64,000 nucleotides of DNA from Anaerolineaceae bacterium (lineage in GTDB: Bacteria > Chloroflexota > Anaerolineae > Anaerolineales > Anaerolineaceae), in assembly GCA_016841445.1 (NCBI GenBank), contig JAENZD010000001.1:806001-870000 (forward strand), given 5' to 3'. Of the stretch, positions 8,006 through 16,642 are shown one piece after another (positions within the stretch are counted from its first letter, which is position 1; the number at the start of each line of letters is the position of its first letter). The notes under the pieces were generated by a model. The model made no database searches. It saw only the letters and a program-made list of their open reading frames with translations, and was not told the DNA's origin. Both the position numbers and the translations under genes were made by a program.

Positions 8006-9019
8006 ATGAAGAAGTATTTAAGAGTTCTTGTAGTTGCAGTTTTGGTTTTATTCCTGTTGGTAGGGTGCGCAAAAACAGCAGAGAGTGAAGAAATCCTGAT
8101 TGCTCACTTGCCAAAAAGCATTGGCGGTGCCTGGTTCACCCGTATGTATGTCGGGTTTGAACGGTATGCTGCCGACCACGAGAATGTAAGTGTTGTTCAA
8201 ATTGGTGCCTCTGAAGGTGATGCCGCTTTGCAGAATGCTGCAATTGAAGACTTCATCACCCAGGCCCAGGGCAAAAAAGCCGGTTTAGCAATCACCTACG
8301 TTTCCCCAGAGGCAACTGAACAGACCTTGAAAAAGGCCATGGACGCTGGGATTGTCGTGATTGGTAATGAGGCTCCAGCAGCGGTCAATGTTGATTACGA
8401 CATCGAAGCATTTGATATTCCATCTTGGGGTGCATCAGTTGCTGATGATATGGCAGAAGGTATGGGCGGGGAAGGCCAGTACTTGATCATGGTTGGTAAA
8501 CTTTCTTCCGCAGCCCACATGGCTTGGGCAGGGGCTCTGCAGTCTAATCTGACAGAAAAATATCCTAATATTACGCTTGTCCAGGATCCATATCCAGAAG
8601 GAAACTATGATCAGCAGGCTTCATATGAGAAGATGATGGAGCTCCTCAAAACATATCCTGATCTAAAGGGCGTTTTCTGCACCTCCGCCACCGATTCCGC
8701 TGGTATTGCCCGTGCAATTGATGATTCCGGTGTGCAGGATCAAACCTTCTTCATCACATTCGGAACACCTGATCTGTATGTTGACTTCCTCAAGAGCGGC
8801 GCCACCGATATCGTCACAGGATGGGATCCTTCGATGATGGGTGAGGCAATGGTTAATATGATTGTTAAAATCCTTAACGGCGAAGAGATCAAGAACGGTG
8901 ATGATCTTGGTGCATTCGGTTTTGACAGCGTGATTGTGGAAGGTAAGCTTGTCAAGGGAAACACCTGGCAGCGAATCACTGTTGAAAATGTTGATGAAAT
9001 TCTTGAGAGAGACTATTAA
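8006..9019 (+). CDS. Sugar ABC transporter substrate-binding lipoprotein (CUT2 type)
   Basis: The 337-residue protein begins with a lipoprotein signal peptide ending in LLVGC, with Cys21 as the lipidation site, and continues as a type I periplasmic binding fold (ILIAHLPKSIGGAWFTRMY ... VVQIGASEGDAALQNAAIEDFITQ). GGAGG precedes the ATG. It is the first gene of a four-gene transporter operon and would capture the sugar outside the membrane. Unlike the two other binding proteins in the window, it has no long acidic linker between the lipid anchor and the binding domain. Confidence 0.92.
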   Translation: MKKYLRVLVVAVLVLFLLVGCAKTAESEEILIAHLPKSIGGAWFTRMYVGFERYAADHENVSVVQIGASEGDAALQNAAIEDFITQAQGKKAGLAITYVSPEATEQTLKKAMDAGIVVIGNEAPAAVNVDYDIEAFDIPSWGASVADDMAEGMGGEGQYLIMVGKLSSAAHMAWAGALQSNLTEKYPNITLVQDPYPEGNYDQQASYEKMMELLKTYPDLKGVFCTSATDSAGIARAIDDSGVQDQTFFITFGTPDLYVDFLKSGATDIVTGWDPSMMGEAMVNMIVKILNGEEIKNGDDLGAFGFDSVIVEGKLVKGNTWQRITVENVDEILERDY

Positions 9020-9041
9020 ACTTTCTTGAAATCTAGTTTGA

Positions 9042-9070
9042 ATATGAGGGTAACTCTGTTACCCTCATAT
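9042..9070 (+). terminator. Intercistronic 12-bp hairpin after the binding-protein gene
   Basis: ATATGAGGGTAA and TTACCCTCATAT form a perfect 12-bp stem with a 5-nt loop, 22 nt after the binding-protein stop codon. There is no long T run. Its place between a binding protein and the ATPase gene is typical of partial terminators or mRNA-stabilising hairpins that raise binding-protein level over membrane components. Confidence 0.65.
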
Positions 9071-9303
9071 GTTTAAATTCAGCAGGAGATATTAGATAAA
9101 TCGATTTTTAGTAAATGTGAGACAAAATTCAGGGCGTTTGATTACTTAAGTCTTCATAATTCAGTATATAATAGGGCGGAATGTGGAATTATTCGGAGCA
9201 TTCATAACTTCAGATATATGCATGACTTATGAAGTGATTTGATAAATTGGTGTAGTAAATAGTTCACCCCTGAAAAACTAAGAAATGAGAAATAACATTA
9301 GCT

Positions 9304-10794
9304 ATGGAAACAAACGTTATTGAACTTAGAGATATTTGTAAATCATTCTATGGTGTACAGGTCCTTAAGAATATTAATTTAGACCTGAAGGTCGGTGAGG
9401 CGTTGTGCATCGCTGGAGAGAACGGCTCAGGTAAAAGCACACTGATAAAGATCATTTCCGGTGCGTATACATATGATTACGGAACGCTGAAAATCAACGG
9501 AAGAGAATATCCAACGATATCACCCAGCCAATCCATCAGTGAAGGGATACAGGTTATCTACCAGGATTTCTCTCTTTTCCCAAACTTAACAGTAGCAGAT
9601 AATATTGGGCTTGGCTACCACCTGCTTGAAGATAAGAAATTGTTTAGTAAACAAGCATGTCGAAAAATAGCTAAGCAAAGCCTCCAGCGAATCGGTGTGG
9701 AGATGGATTTAGAACGGTTGGTTGAGGATATTCCTGTTGCACAAAAACAAATTGTTGCTATTGCAAGGGCGATCATGCAGGACGCAAAAGTCATCATCAT
9801 GGATGAACCGACCACTGCATTGACGCAGAAAGAAATCAACCGGCTGTATGAGATCATCAATAAACTCAAGGAATCGGGAGTTTCAATTATTTTTGTCAGC
9901 CATAAACTAGACGAGATATTTGCGGTTTGTGACCGCATTTTTGTGATCAGAAACGGAAAAGAAGTTGCAAATTACCCCGTAGATCAATTTGAGCGCGGAA
10001 AGTTGTCCTTCTATATGACAGGCAGCGAGGTATACGAAGAGCCATTTGAGCCTGAAGAGATCGGTGAAGAACCAATTTTTGAGGTGAACAGCCTGGCATT
10101 CAAGGATTATTTCAGAGACATTTCATTTGCTATAAAGCGGGGTGAAATTTTATGTATTACCGGCCGGCTTGGTTCTGGAAGAACTGAATTGGCGAAGTCG
10201 CTATTTGGCGTGCTTCCCCTGACAGAAGGAACTGTCACCTTGCGAGGTGAACAAATTAATATCCGGAGTGTACCGGAAGCCATCAAGAACAAAATCGCAT
10301 ATGTCCCGGATGATCGCCTAGCTGAAGGAATATTTTTGGAAGCATCGATTAAAAACAATCTTGTTTCCGTGGTTCTAAACGATATCGCGTCAAAAATCGG
10401 ATTTCTTAAGGAGAAAACGAAGGACGGACCTGCTAAAGAATGGCAGGAAAAACTAGCGATTCAAGCAAACCTTGAAGATCCGGGGAAAAGCCTTTCGGGT
10501 GGGAACCAGCAGCGGGTTGTTTTAGGAAAATGGCTAGCATCCACGCCTGATGTTTTCGTCATGAATTGTCCCACGGTTGGGGTGGATGTAAAATCAAAAA
10601 GCGAAATTCACATTCTAATCCGGGAATTAGCAAGCCAAAATATCGCCGTGTTGCTGATTTCTGATGATATTGGTGAAATTTTGAATAACTCAAACCGTGT
10701 TATTGTAATGAACGATGGTCGGATCTCCTATGAGGCTGAAACGAAAAATTTAGATTATGACAGCTTGAGTGCGAAGATTACAGAGATCATCTAA
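9304..10794 (+). CDS. Sugar ABC transporter ATP-binding protein, two ABC domains (CUT2)
   Basis: A 496-residue RbsA-like fused ATPase. Domain 1 (about 5-240) has Walker A GENGSGKST, Q-loop YQDFSLFPNL, the family's modified signature VEDIPVAQKQIVAIARA and Walker B VIIMDEPTTALT. Domain 2 (about 255-495) has the usual degenerate Walker A (GRLGSGRTE), a good signature LSGGNQQRV, but its Walker B region reads VFVMNCPTVGVDV, where related proteins have DEPT; the catalytic Asp-Glu pair is lost. It would energise import with the two permeases that follow. About 230 bp separate it from the binding-protein gene. Confidence 0.93.
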   Translation: METNVIELRDICKSFYGVQVLKNINLDLKVGEALCIAGENGSGKSTLIKIISGAYTYDYGTLKINGREYPTISPSQSISEGIQVIYQDFSLFPNLTVADNIGLGYHLLEDKKLFSKQACRKIAKQSLQRIGVEMDLERLVEDIPVAQKQIVAIARAIMQDAKVIIMDEPTTALTQKEINRLYEIINKLKESGVSIIFVSHKLDEIFAVCDRIFVIRNGKEVANYPVDQFERGKLSFYMTGSEVYEEPFEPEEIGEEPIFEVNSLAFKDYFRDISFAIKRGEILCITGRLGSGRTELAKSLFGVLPLTEGTVTLRGEQINIRSVPEAIKNKIAYVPDDRLAEGIFLEASIKNNLVSVVLNDIASKIGFLKEKTKDGPAKEWQEKLAIQANLEDPGKSLSGGNQQRVVLGKWLASTPDVFVMNCPTVGVDVKSKSEIHILIRELASQNIAVLLISDDIGEILNNSNRVIVMNDGRISYEAETKNLDYDSLSAKITEII

Positions 10795-10821
10795 TTAAAA
10801 TTGGAATTTGGATAAATACTA

Positions 10822-11838
10822 ATGAATACGATTACAAAATCAAAATTTACGGAAACCAAATTTTACCAAACTTTGACCAGCCTGATGGCTAAAAATGAAA
10901 CAATGCTTGTCATAAGTATTGTGGTTATGTCAATTGTTATTGGTACGATCAACAATAAATTCTTTGCTGTGGAGACGATTTACGAAACGTTGCTTGCTAC
11001 AGTTATCTGGGGGATTGTTGGCATGGGTGTCGCACTTGTCATGATCAATGGCGGTGTTGATCTTTCATGCATGCCGATAGCAATGTTTTCTGCTTATTCT
11101 GCGACAAAGATCATGTTATGGATTGCGCCAAATGCGCCTATCATTGTGCTGTTTCTTATTGGGATGGTCATTGGTGCTGGTTTAGGACTGGTGAACGCAT
11201 TGTTCATCAGTATTTTCAAAATCCCAATATTTATTGCAACTCTGGCTTTAGGTGTGATTTATAAAGCGGTTATGCTGGAGTTTATAGGCAATATTTATAT
11301 AACACCAGCTGAAATGCCCCAATCTGCTCTCGATTTTTCGCGTACGTATGTATTTGGCGGATTGCATGTGTCTGTCCTCATCATGCTGGGCGTCATTTTA
11401 CTAACCTTTTTCATTTTGCGCTTTACTGTTATCGGGCGGGGTGTCTACGCATTAGGGGGGGCACCTGAATCAGCTGAGCGCATTGGGTATAACATGAACC
11501 GGTTGAAATTCAGCATTTATATTTATGCTGGGATCATGTATGCGATTGGTGGAGTTGTTTATGTCAGCAACAGTCGCCTTGCAGATCCGTACGATATGAT
11601 TGGCACAGAGTTGACGGTCATTGCCGCAGTTGTTCTGGGAGGTGTTAGCTTGATGGGAGGTAAGGGGAGCGTTTGGGGTGTCCTTTTAGGTGCGTTGCTG
11701 AGTGTTATTATCAAGAATAACTTGATATTGATTGGTGTTACCTCCGATTGGGCAAACTTTGTGTTTGGTCTGATTTTTGTTCTTGCAGTCGCCTTACAGG
11801 CTTATAATACGGCCAGATCGAAAAAACAATCAGCTTAG
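10822..11838 (+). CDS. Sugar ABC transporter permease (CUT2), first of two
   Basis: A 338-residue hydrophobic protein with about 8-10 predicted membrane segments of the RbsC/BPD_transp_2 type. Family features include the early GVALVMINGGVDLSCMPIAMF segment and the late GGVSLMGGKGSVWGVLLGALL cytoplasmic-loop region that contacts the ATPase. It lies 27 bp after the ATPase gene and precedes a second, divergent permease, so the channel is probably a heterodimer. Confidence 0.92.
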   Translation: MNTITKSKFTETKFYQTLTSLMAKNETMLVISIVVMSIVIGTINNKFFAVETIYETLLATVIWGIVGMGVALVMINGGVDLSCMPIAMFSAYSATKIMLWIAPNAPIIVLFLIGMVIGAGLGLVNALFISIFKIPIFIATLALGVIYKAVMLEFIGNIYITPAEMPQSALDFSRTYVFGGLHVSVLIMLGVILLTFFILRFTVIGRGVYALGGAPESAERIGYNMNRLKFSIYIYAGIMYAIGGVVYVSNSRLADPYDMIGTELTVIAAVVLGGVSLMGGKGSVWGVLLGALLSVIIKNNLILIGVTSDWANFVFGLIFVLAVALQAYNTARSKKQSA

Positions 11839-11896
11839 GTTCAGGCTATAAAACTAGGTGCGAATCATAGATTTATAAATTAATATCGGAGAAAAA

Positions 11897-13009
11897 ATGT
11901 CTGATTTTACAAATTCAATAAAGAAAATTTTTACTCGTAAGAATACTAAAACTGAAAAAGCCAGGAAGAGCCCATTAAGCCAGCGGAATACCCAGCTTAT
12001 CATTGCTATTGCAATCTTTTTTGCGATTATGGCAATTGGCAGGCCTTCCACTTTCTTATCATCGACGAATGTCTCATCAATGCTGGTTCAAATTGCTGAT
12101 TTAGGGATCTTTGCAATGGCAATGGCTGTTACGATGATTGCCGGTGGCATTGACCTATCGATCATTAATCTAGCAAATCTTGCAGCAGTGGTTAATGCTA
12201 CGCTGCTAAAGGCAGTTGTCACTGAGTCTATGTCCAGCGGAACGATCTGGCTGTTACTATTTTTATGCCTGATCATTTCTTTGGTGATTGGATTATTAGG
12301 TGGGTTGATTAACTCCTTTTTGATTGCGAATTTGGGCATTCCTGAAATTTTGGCAACTTTAGCCACAATGAATTTGTATTTAGGTATTTCGCATATCATT
12401 ACCGGTGGACGGGGGATCATCGGATTTCCACAGCAATTACTGGATATTGGCTCTGGGCATCTTGGTTTTATACCTGTCCCATTTATTATCTTTATAATTG
12501 TTGCTGTAGTCCTTTATATCTTCATTCATCGCACACCCTATGGAACACATGTTAAATTATTTGGCCTAAACCAAAAAGCGACTTTCTTTTCAGGGATCAA
12601 CAATAAGAAAGTTGTTTATAAAACGCATATCATCGCTTGTATGAGTGCGGGCATTGCAGGATTGCTTATCATGGCCAGGACGAATTCGGCGACTGTGGAT
12701 TATGGCGGTCAAATGATATTGATAACCCTGCTGATTGGTGTATTAAGTGGGATTCCTGCAACAGGTGGTGCGGGAAATGTTATCAACATCTTCCTGGCCT
12801 TATTCCTAAACCAGCTCATAAACAGTGGCTTGAATATATTGCGGGTCAGCAGCTTTATCCGGGAGATGGTCCCGGCAGCCCTCCTGATCGCTATTGTCTC
12901 CCTTGAGTATTATTTGTATGTGATCAATAATCGGCGATTGAATAAGCAAGCGCTAGAGAAAAGCAGGCAGCTTAATGGTGAAGGTGCAGAAAAAGAAGCA
13001 GTAACATAA
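11897..13009 (+). CDS. Sugar ABC transporter permease (CUT2), second of two
   Basis: A 370-residue RbsC-like permease with a longer, lysine-rich cytoplasmic N-terminus (about 45 residues) before the first membrane segment. The conserved AMAVTMIAGGIDLSIINLANL and GVLSGIPATGGAGNVINIF regions are present. GGAG precedes the ATG at 11897. It closes the operon and is followed by a strong terminator. Together with the preceding permease it would form the translocation path for the sugar bound by the lipoprotein at 8006. Confidence 0.92.
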   Translation: MSDFTNSIKKIFTRKNTKTEKARKSPLSQRNTQLIIAIAIFFAIMAIGRPSTFLSSTNVSSMLVQIADLGIFAMAMAVTMIAGGIDLSIINLANLAAVVNATLLKAVVTESMSSGTIWLLLFLCLIISLVIGLLGGLINSFLIANLGIPEILATLATMNLYLGISHIITGGRGIIGFPQQLLDIGSGHLGFIPVPFIIFIIVAVVLYIFIHRTPYGTHVKLFGLNQKATFFSGINNKKVVYKTHIIACMSAGIAGLLIMARTNSATVDYGGQMILITLLIGVLSGIPATGGAGNVINIFLALFLNQLINSGLNILRVSSFIREMVPAALLIAIVSLEYYLYVINNRRLNKQALEKSRQLNGEGAEKEAVT

Positions 13010-13065
13010 AACGTTACGTGAAAGAAAAATCCTTTTTCTGATCGTTTTTAAGAATAATAATTATA

Positions 13066-13102
13066 AAAAGCCTATCTCCTTATTCATAGAAGATAGGCTT
13101 TT
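13066..13102 (+). terminator. Terminator of the first ABC transporter operon
   Basis: AAAAGCCTATCT (13066-13077) pairs perfectly with AGATAGGCTTTT (13091-13102), a 12-bp stem with A/T tracts on both sides, 56 nt after the permease stop codon. The symmetry allows function on both strands. Confidence 0.85.
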
Positions 13103-13175
13103 GTGTTAAATTTACGACAAGAATTATGGTGGAGACATGAAAAGCGAAATTACAAACATGGAAGTGAGGCTTGAG

Positions 13176-13643
13176 CTATTCCTCGGGTGGCAGGGGTGTT
13201 TCTAATAATTCCTCTACCATTTCAATACTACTTTGAATATAAGAACCGCAGCTCTCGACAAAATAATTTCTTTCAACAGCAATATCTCGGTTTTCTTTTT
13301 GGCGCAGGTCTAAGCCCAATAGATCACGGCAATAAATTGTGCCGTATTTCTCTTTAAAAATATCAGCTAAATCTGCACATAACTGATAGGTTAGTTCTGT
13401 GGCAGGACCATATTTGCTACCGTCAGTATTGACTTTTCCGTATTTCAAACCTAAAGTCATAAAACCGCCCGTTAGTGCCCCACAGACTTCACACATTCGC
13501 CCCATCCCTGATCCAAATCCTGTAGATATTTTAAGGGCTGTTTCAGCATCCATGCCGAAATCTTCAGCAAATGCGGTTAGAACAGCTTGTGCGCAACCAA
13601 ATCCACGATCGTGGTAATAATGCCCTTTTTCAACATGGTTCAT
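13176..13643 (-). CDS. C_GCAxxG_C_C family putative redox protein
   Basis: Start chosen at the ATG at 13643 (155 residues) because AAAGGAGAT lies just upstream; an extension to 13688 is less likely. The cysteine pattern FGCAQAVLTAF near the N-terminus, GMGRMCEVCGALTGGFM in the middle, and further Cys in YQLCADL, YCRDLLG and ESCGSYI matches the C_GCAxxG_C_C family, thought to carry redox cysteines or a metal site. Its role is unknown. It stands alone between two transport blocks, transcribed toward the terminator at 13066-13102. Confidence 0.82.
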   Translation of the reverse strand: MNHVEKGHYYHDRGFGCAQAVLTAFAEDFGMDAETALKISTGFGSGMGRMCEVCGALTGGFMTLGLKYGKVNTDGSKYGPATELTYQLCADLADIFKEKYGTIYCRDLLGLDLRQKENRDIAVERNYFVESCGSYIQSSIEMVEELLETPLPPEE

Positions 13644-13870
13644 AAATTGATCTCCTTTATGTTTTGTAATGTGAGTATTCAGAATCAATTCCTTCGAAAT
13701 TTATGGTGTGAGTATTTTAATGATTTAAATATCATTACATAGATTTCCAAACACCTAATGAGGTAATGAAAGTTAATGATTTAAAAAACTATTGTCAGCA
13801 AAAATACCTTAATGCCCTGAGAAGCTCCAGTTATTCAGAAAAGGGGTAGAAGTACGGGATTAAAGTAATT

Positions 13871-14068
13871 TTATTTTTCCAGTTTTTGTTTTTTCAGTGC
13901 AACAATCAGCCCAAGGACAAAGATAATCAATCCACCTCCCGCACCTACTAATTGTGCAGTGTTGATCCCTGGATAAGTGCCGATTCCTATTTGATCGGCA
14001 ACTAAAGATATGAGGATTAAAAGCACACCAGCGATGATCCCAATCCACCCGATGATTTTGTTTGACAT
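13871..14068 (-). CDS. Small two-helix membrane protein of unknown function
   Basis: A 65-residue protein with two hydrophobic segments (IIGWIGIIAGVLLILISLV and LVGAGGGLIIFVLGLIVAL) separated by a short Gly/Pro-containing loop, and a Lys-rich end (KKQKLEK). A strong GGAGG lies 5-6 nt before the ATG, so I consider it real. It resembles generic small bacterial inner-membrane proteins; no function can be assigned. Confidence 0.65.
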   Translation of the reverse strand: MSNKIIGWIGIIAGVLLILISLVADQIGIGTYPGINTAQLVGAGGGLIIFVLGLIVALKKQKLEK

Positions 14069-14468
14069 GTTTCCTCCAAAATAAATGATTTTTCAGATTA
14101 ATCCTTTATGCCGTATTAAATTGAATCTGTATTATGCAATCTTATCATAAAATTAACGCAATTAAAGATTAATTAGGTGTAGTAATTAGAAAAATTAATT
14201 TAAGAACCTAAACGAATAAGGGGGATTGGATGTCCCAGAATGGAAATCATCTTTAAGAAACTTAAGTGGTTTGTTTACACTTGTCAATATGCAGCCGGTG
14301 TGGGGCGAAAAAGATAATATTGCAACAAGCAAAATTAGGTAGGGCACTATATCAATAAACGAAGTAAAACTGGCTAATTCCTCAGTAGCAGGTGGATTAC
14401 AATCTAATTCTCTAATAAGGGATCGGAAAATAAATGATCAAATTATTGCTCATGGATATGGATTGAAA
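14069..14468. other. About 400 bp without recognisable gene
   Basis: AT-rich intergenic stretch upstream of the small membrane protein gene and downstream of the VOC gene. I see no convincing coding frame, RNA gene or terminator; it should contain the promoter of the minus-strand small membrane protein. Confidence 0.5.
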
Positions 14469-14975
14469 TTATGAATTAATCCATTTCCCTTCTCCGCCTG
14501 CTTCTTCCAGGTGTTTCCTCAGTTCAACGATAACTCCCTGGAAAGGTTCTCTTGTGTCAAAGTAGGCCCATTTTGAACCAACATGGACACCGGTCCCGCC
14601 AGCCATGTTCTTAATGCCTCGCTCCTCCAATTCCTGGACCCGTTCTTCAAAGTCGGGAACCGTCAAGCGAAAGTGGTGCAGACCGGGTCCATGTTCCTCC
14701 AGAAAATCGCTGTAAATATTTTGGCCTTCAAGAGGTTGAACCAGTTCAATTTGTGTGCTGCCAACTTTAACAAATCCTAAAAGCAAGCGATAATTTCCTG
14801 GATCACCGTAGTAGGTGGATTCTGGGTCAACCCCTTCTATTGGCCACTCCATTATTTTAATGTTACTGATCCCTAATAGATCTTCGAGGGCTGCGACCAC
14901 AGAATGAAGATCTCTGACAACAATCCCAATTTGATCGATACTGGGCTTAACAGGCGAGGTATTAATCTTCTCCAT
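14469..14975 (-). CDS. VOC-family (glyoxalase/epimerase-like) protein
   Basis: A 168-residue vicinal-oxygen-chelate protein built of two beta-alpha-beta modules (IDQIGIVVRDLHSVVAAL and GLHHFRLTVPDFEERVQEL). Family members are metal enzymes such as methylmalonyl-CoA epimerase, glyoxalase I or ring-cleavage dioxygenases. The first metal ligand, often His in DHIGI, is Gln here (DQIGI), while His in GLHHF and Glu in VIVELRKH remain. It follows the aminotransferase gene by 26 bp on the minus strand, so it may act on the product of that pathway. Confidence 0.8.
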   Translation of the reverse strand: MEKINTSPVKPSIDQIGIVVRDLHSVVAALEDLLGISNIKIMEWPIEGVDPESTYYGDPGNYRLLLGFVKVGSTQIELVQPLEGQNIYSDFLEEHGPGLHHFRLTVPDFEERVQELEERGIKNMAGGTGVHVGSKWAYFDTREPFQGVIVELRKHLEEAGGEGKWINS

Positions 14976-15001
14976 GGCAGTCCTTCCTTTACTAATTTTG
15001 T

Positions 15002-16309
15002 TTATAGGATTGCCCTGTGGGCGTCCGTCGCATAGTTGATTGGGATTCCTTTTTCCTTTTTGTCGATAAATGCATTGACCACTTTCTTTACCGCTTCTGC
15101 GATATCATCCAGGTCTTCCTTCTCCAAGAGGGGATGAACGCTGGCGAGCCAGAACACTTCACCGCATGCTTTTTCGGCTTCTGGGCAAAGGCCTTCATAA
15201 TATTCCACATTACCTTCATACCAGGGGCACTCAAATGGGCATTTTGTTCCGCCATAGCCTGCTTTATTGACAAATACAGGTTCAAGGTGCTGCGGAATCA
15301 TCCAGCGCGTGGTGCTCAGATATCTCAGGTTATAAACACCTTCAGCTGCGAGGGCAACGGCAAAATTTAGCATATCGGTACCCAGTACATCAGGGATCAA
15401 GCGGATCAGGTAATAAAAATAAACGCGTTCTCCCCATTCGGATTTTGCCGGAAGGACAATACCGGGTACGTCAGCGAGTTTCTCGGAGAGATAATCCGCA
15501 TTTTCTGTCCGTTTATGGATCATATCCCAGGCCCGATGCATTTGTTGAGTGCCTATTGCAGCTTGCATATTCGTGATGCGGTAGTTGGTGCAGGGGAGGT
15601 CCCAGTGGTATTTTGAAGCTGGGCCTAAGGAACGGCGCCTGGCAAAATCTGTATAACCCCACATTTTTTCGTAAAGATCTGTATCATTGGTGACTACAAA
15701 ACCACCTTCACCAGTATTAGTGATCTTTCCAGTAATTGAACTGAATGCGCCCACATGACCTATGGTCCCAACCATCTGTCCTTTATACTTAGCACCCAGG
15801 GATTGGCAGGCGTCTTCAAGCATCCAAAGATTATGCTTTTTACACAGATCCATTAGCGGGTCCATATCCACAAGGGATCCAGAAATCGTTACAGGAATAA
15901 TGGCTTTAGTCCGGGGTGTGATCTTACGCGCTACATCCTCAGGGTCCAATGTCAGGTGAACAGGATCTACATCGGCAAAGATAGGAATTGCATTCTGTTC
16001 CAAAACTGCCGTGTCAGAAGCAACAAAGGTATAGGGGGTCACGATCACTTCATCCCCAGGGCCAATCCCAAAAGCGGCGAGGGCAATATGCAGTGCTGTG
16101 GTGCCGCTTGAGACAGCAATGGCATGCTTAGCGCCGAACCACTCAGCGATCGTCCGTTCATATTCCAGCGCAGCCTCTGCTCTGCGCAGTTTCTTTGATT
16201 TAGCGACTTCAATTAAGGCATCCAGTTCTTCCTGCTCAAAAACATCTGTCTCGATGATTGGGGCTTTTGTACGAACAGGTGTTCCGCCATCAATTGCCAA
16301 TTTTTCCAT
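15002..16309 (-). CDS. DegT/DnrJ/EryC1/StrS-family PLP aminotransferase
   Basis: A 435-residue PLP enzyme. Visible features are the N-terminal LAIDGGTPVR typical of the AHBA-synthase/inosose-aminotransferase branch, SSGTTALHIAL (phosphate contact), LEDACQSLGAKYKG with Asp166, and the lysine segment SITGKITNTGEGGF, Lys195 being the expected Schiff-base residue. The family transaminates keto-sugars or keto-cyclitols. In a catabolic setting next to PIG-L deacetylases and sugar importers it could run in reverse, deaminating an amino sugar or aminocyclitol to the keto form. It is transcribed from a promoter carrying the 15-bp operator at 16403-16417. Confidence 0.9.
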   Translation of the reverse strand: MEKLAIDGGTPVRTKAPIIETDVFEQEELDALIEVAKSKKLRRAEAALEYERTIAEWFGAKHAIAVSSGTTALHIALAAFGIGPGDEVIVTPYTFVASDTAVLEQNAIPIFADVDPVHLTLDPEDVARKITPRTKAIIPVTISGSLVDMDPLMDLCKKHNLWMLEDACQSLGAKYKGQMVGTIGHVGAFSSITGKITNTGEGGFVVTNDTDLYEKMWGYTDFARRRSLGPASKYHWDLPCTNYRITNMQAAIGTQQMHRAWDMIHKRTENADYLSEKLADVPGIVLPAKSEWGERVYFYYLIRLIPDVLGTDMLNFAVALAAEGVYNLRYLSTTRWMIPQHLEPVFVNKAGYGGTKCPFECPWYEGNVEYYEGLCPEAEKACGEVFWLASVHPLLEKEDLDDIAEAVKKVVNAFIDKKEKGIPINYATDAHRAIL

Positions 16310-16402
16310 GATTTTGCTCCTTAATTTCTATATTTTCTGTTCTAACTCATAATTATTGACCAGCTGCATGAAAAAGTACGTATTAATTAATCAAAATATG
16401 TA

Positions 16403-16465
16403 AGATGTCTGACATCTATAACATTACTTGATTGACAGTATATCATTGAGAAATTGGTATGTCAA
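16403..16465 (-). promoter_or_regulatory. Minus-strand promoter plus 15-bp operator for the aminotransferase operon
   Basis: TTGACA (16465-16460) and TATACT (16442-16437) are 17 nt apart on the minus strand. Downstream lies AGATGTCTGACATCT (16403-16417), a perfect odd palindrome centred on T16410. The same promoter and palindrome recur at 27298-27360. Confidence 0.78.
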
Positions 16466-16508
16466 GGACATTATTATATGAAAATGGTATTTAATTTCAA
16501 AATAACCA

Positions 16509-16559
16509 TTGACAAGGACGGAATTCTTCGTTATGATAGTTGAATGATGTCCTACAACT
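16509..16559 (+). promoter_or_regulatory. Plus-strand promoter and half-conserved operator for PIG-L/ABC operon
   Basis: TTGACA (16509-16514), 17-nt spacer, TATGAT (16532-16537), then TGATGTCCTACAACT (16545-16559), a degraded version of the dyad TGATGTCATACATCA found at the corresponding place at 27441-27455. It would drive the PIG-L gene at 16643 and the transporter genes behind it. Confidence 0.72.
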
Positions 16560-16642
16560 GGAGGTTTAATACCCATTCTATTATTTCCTCATCATATTTC
16601 TAATCACTCAAGAAACAAACATTTGAATTAAGGAGAGAACTA

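Noticed and set aside
9167-9172. TATAAT as an internal promoter for the ATPase gene at 9304
   Set aside because: No acceptable -35 element at 16-18 nt and no extended -10; too weak to list.
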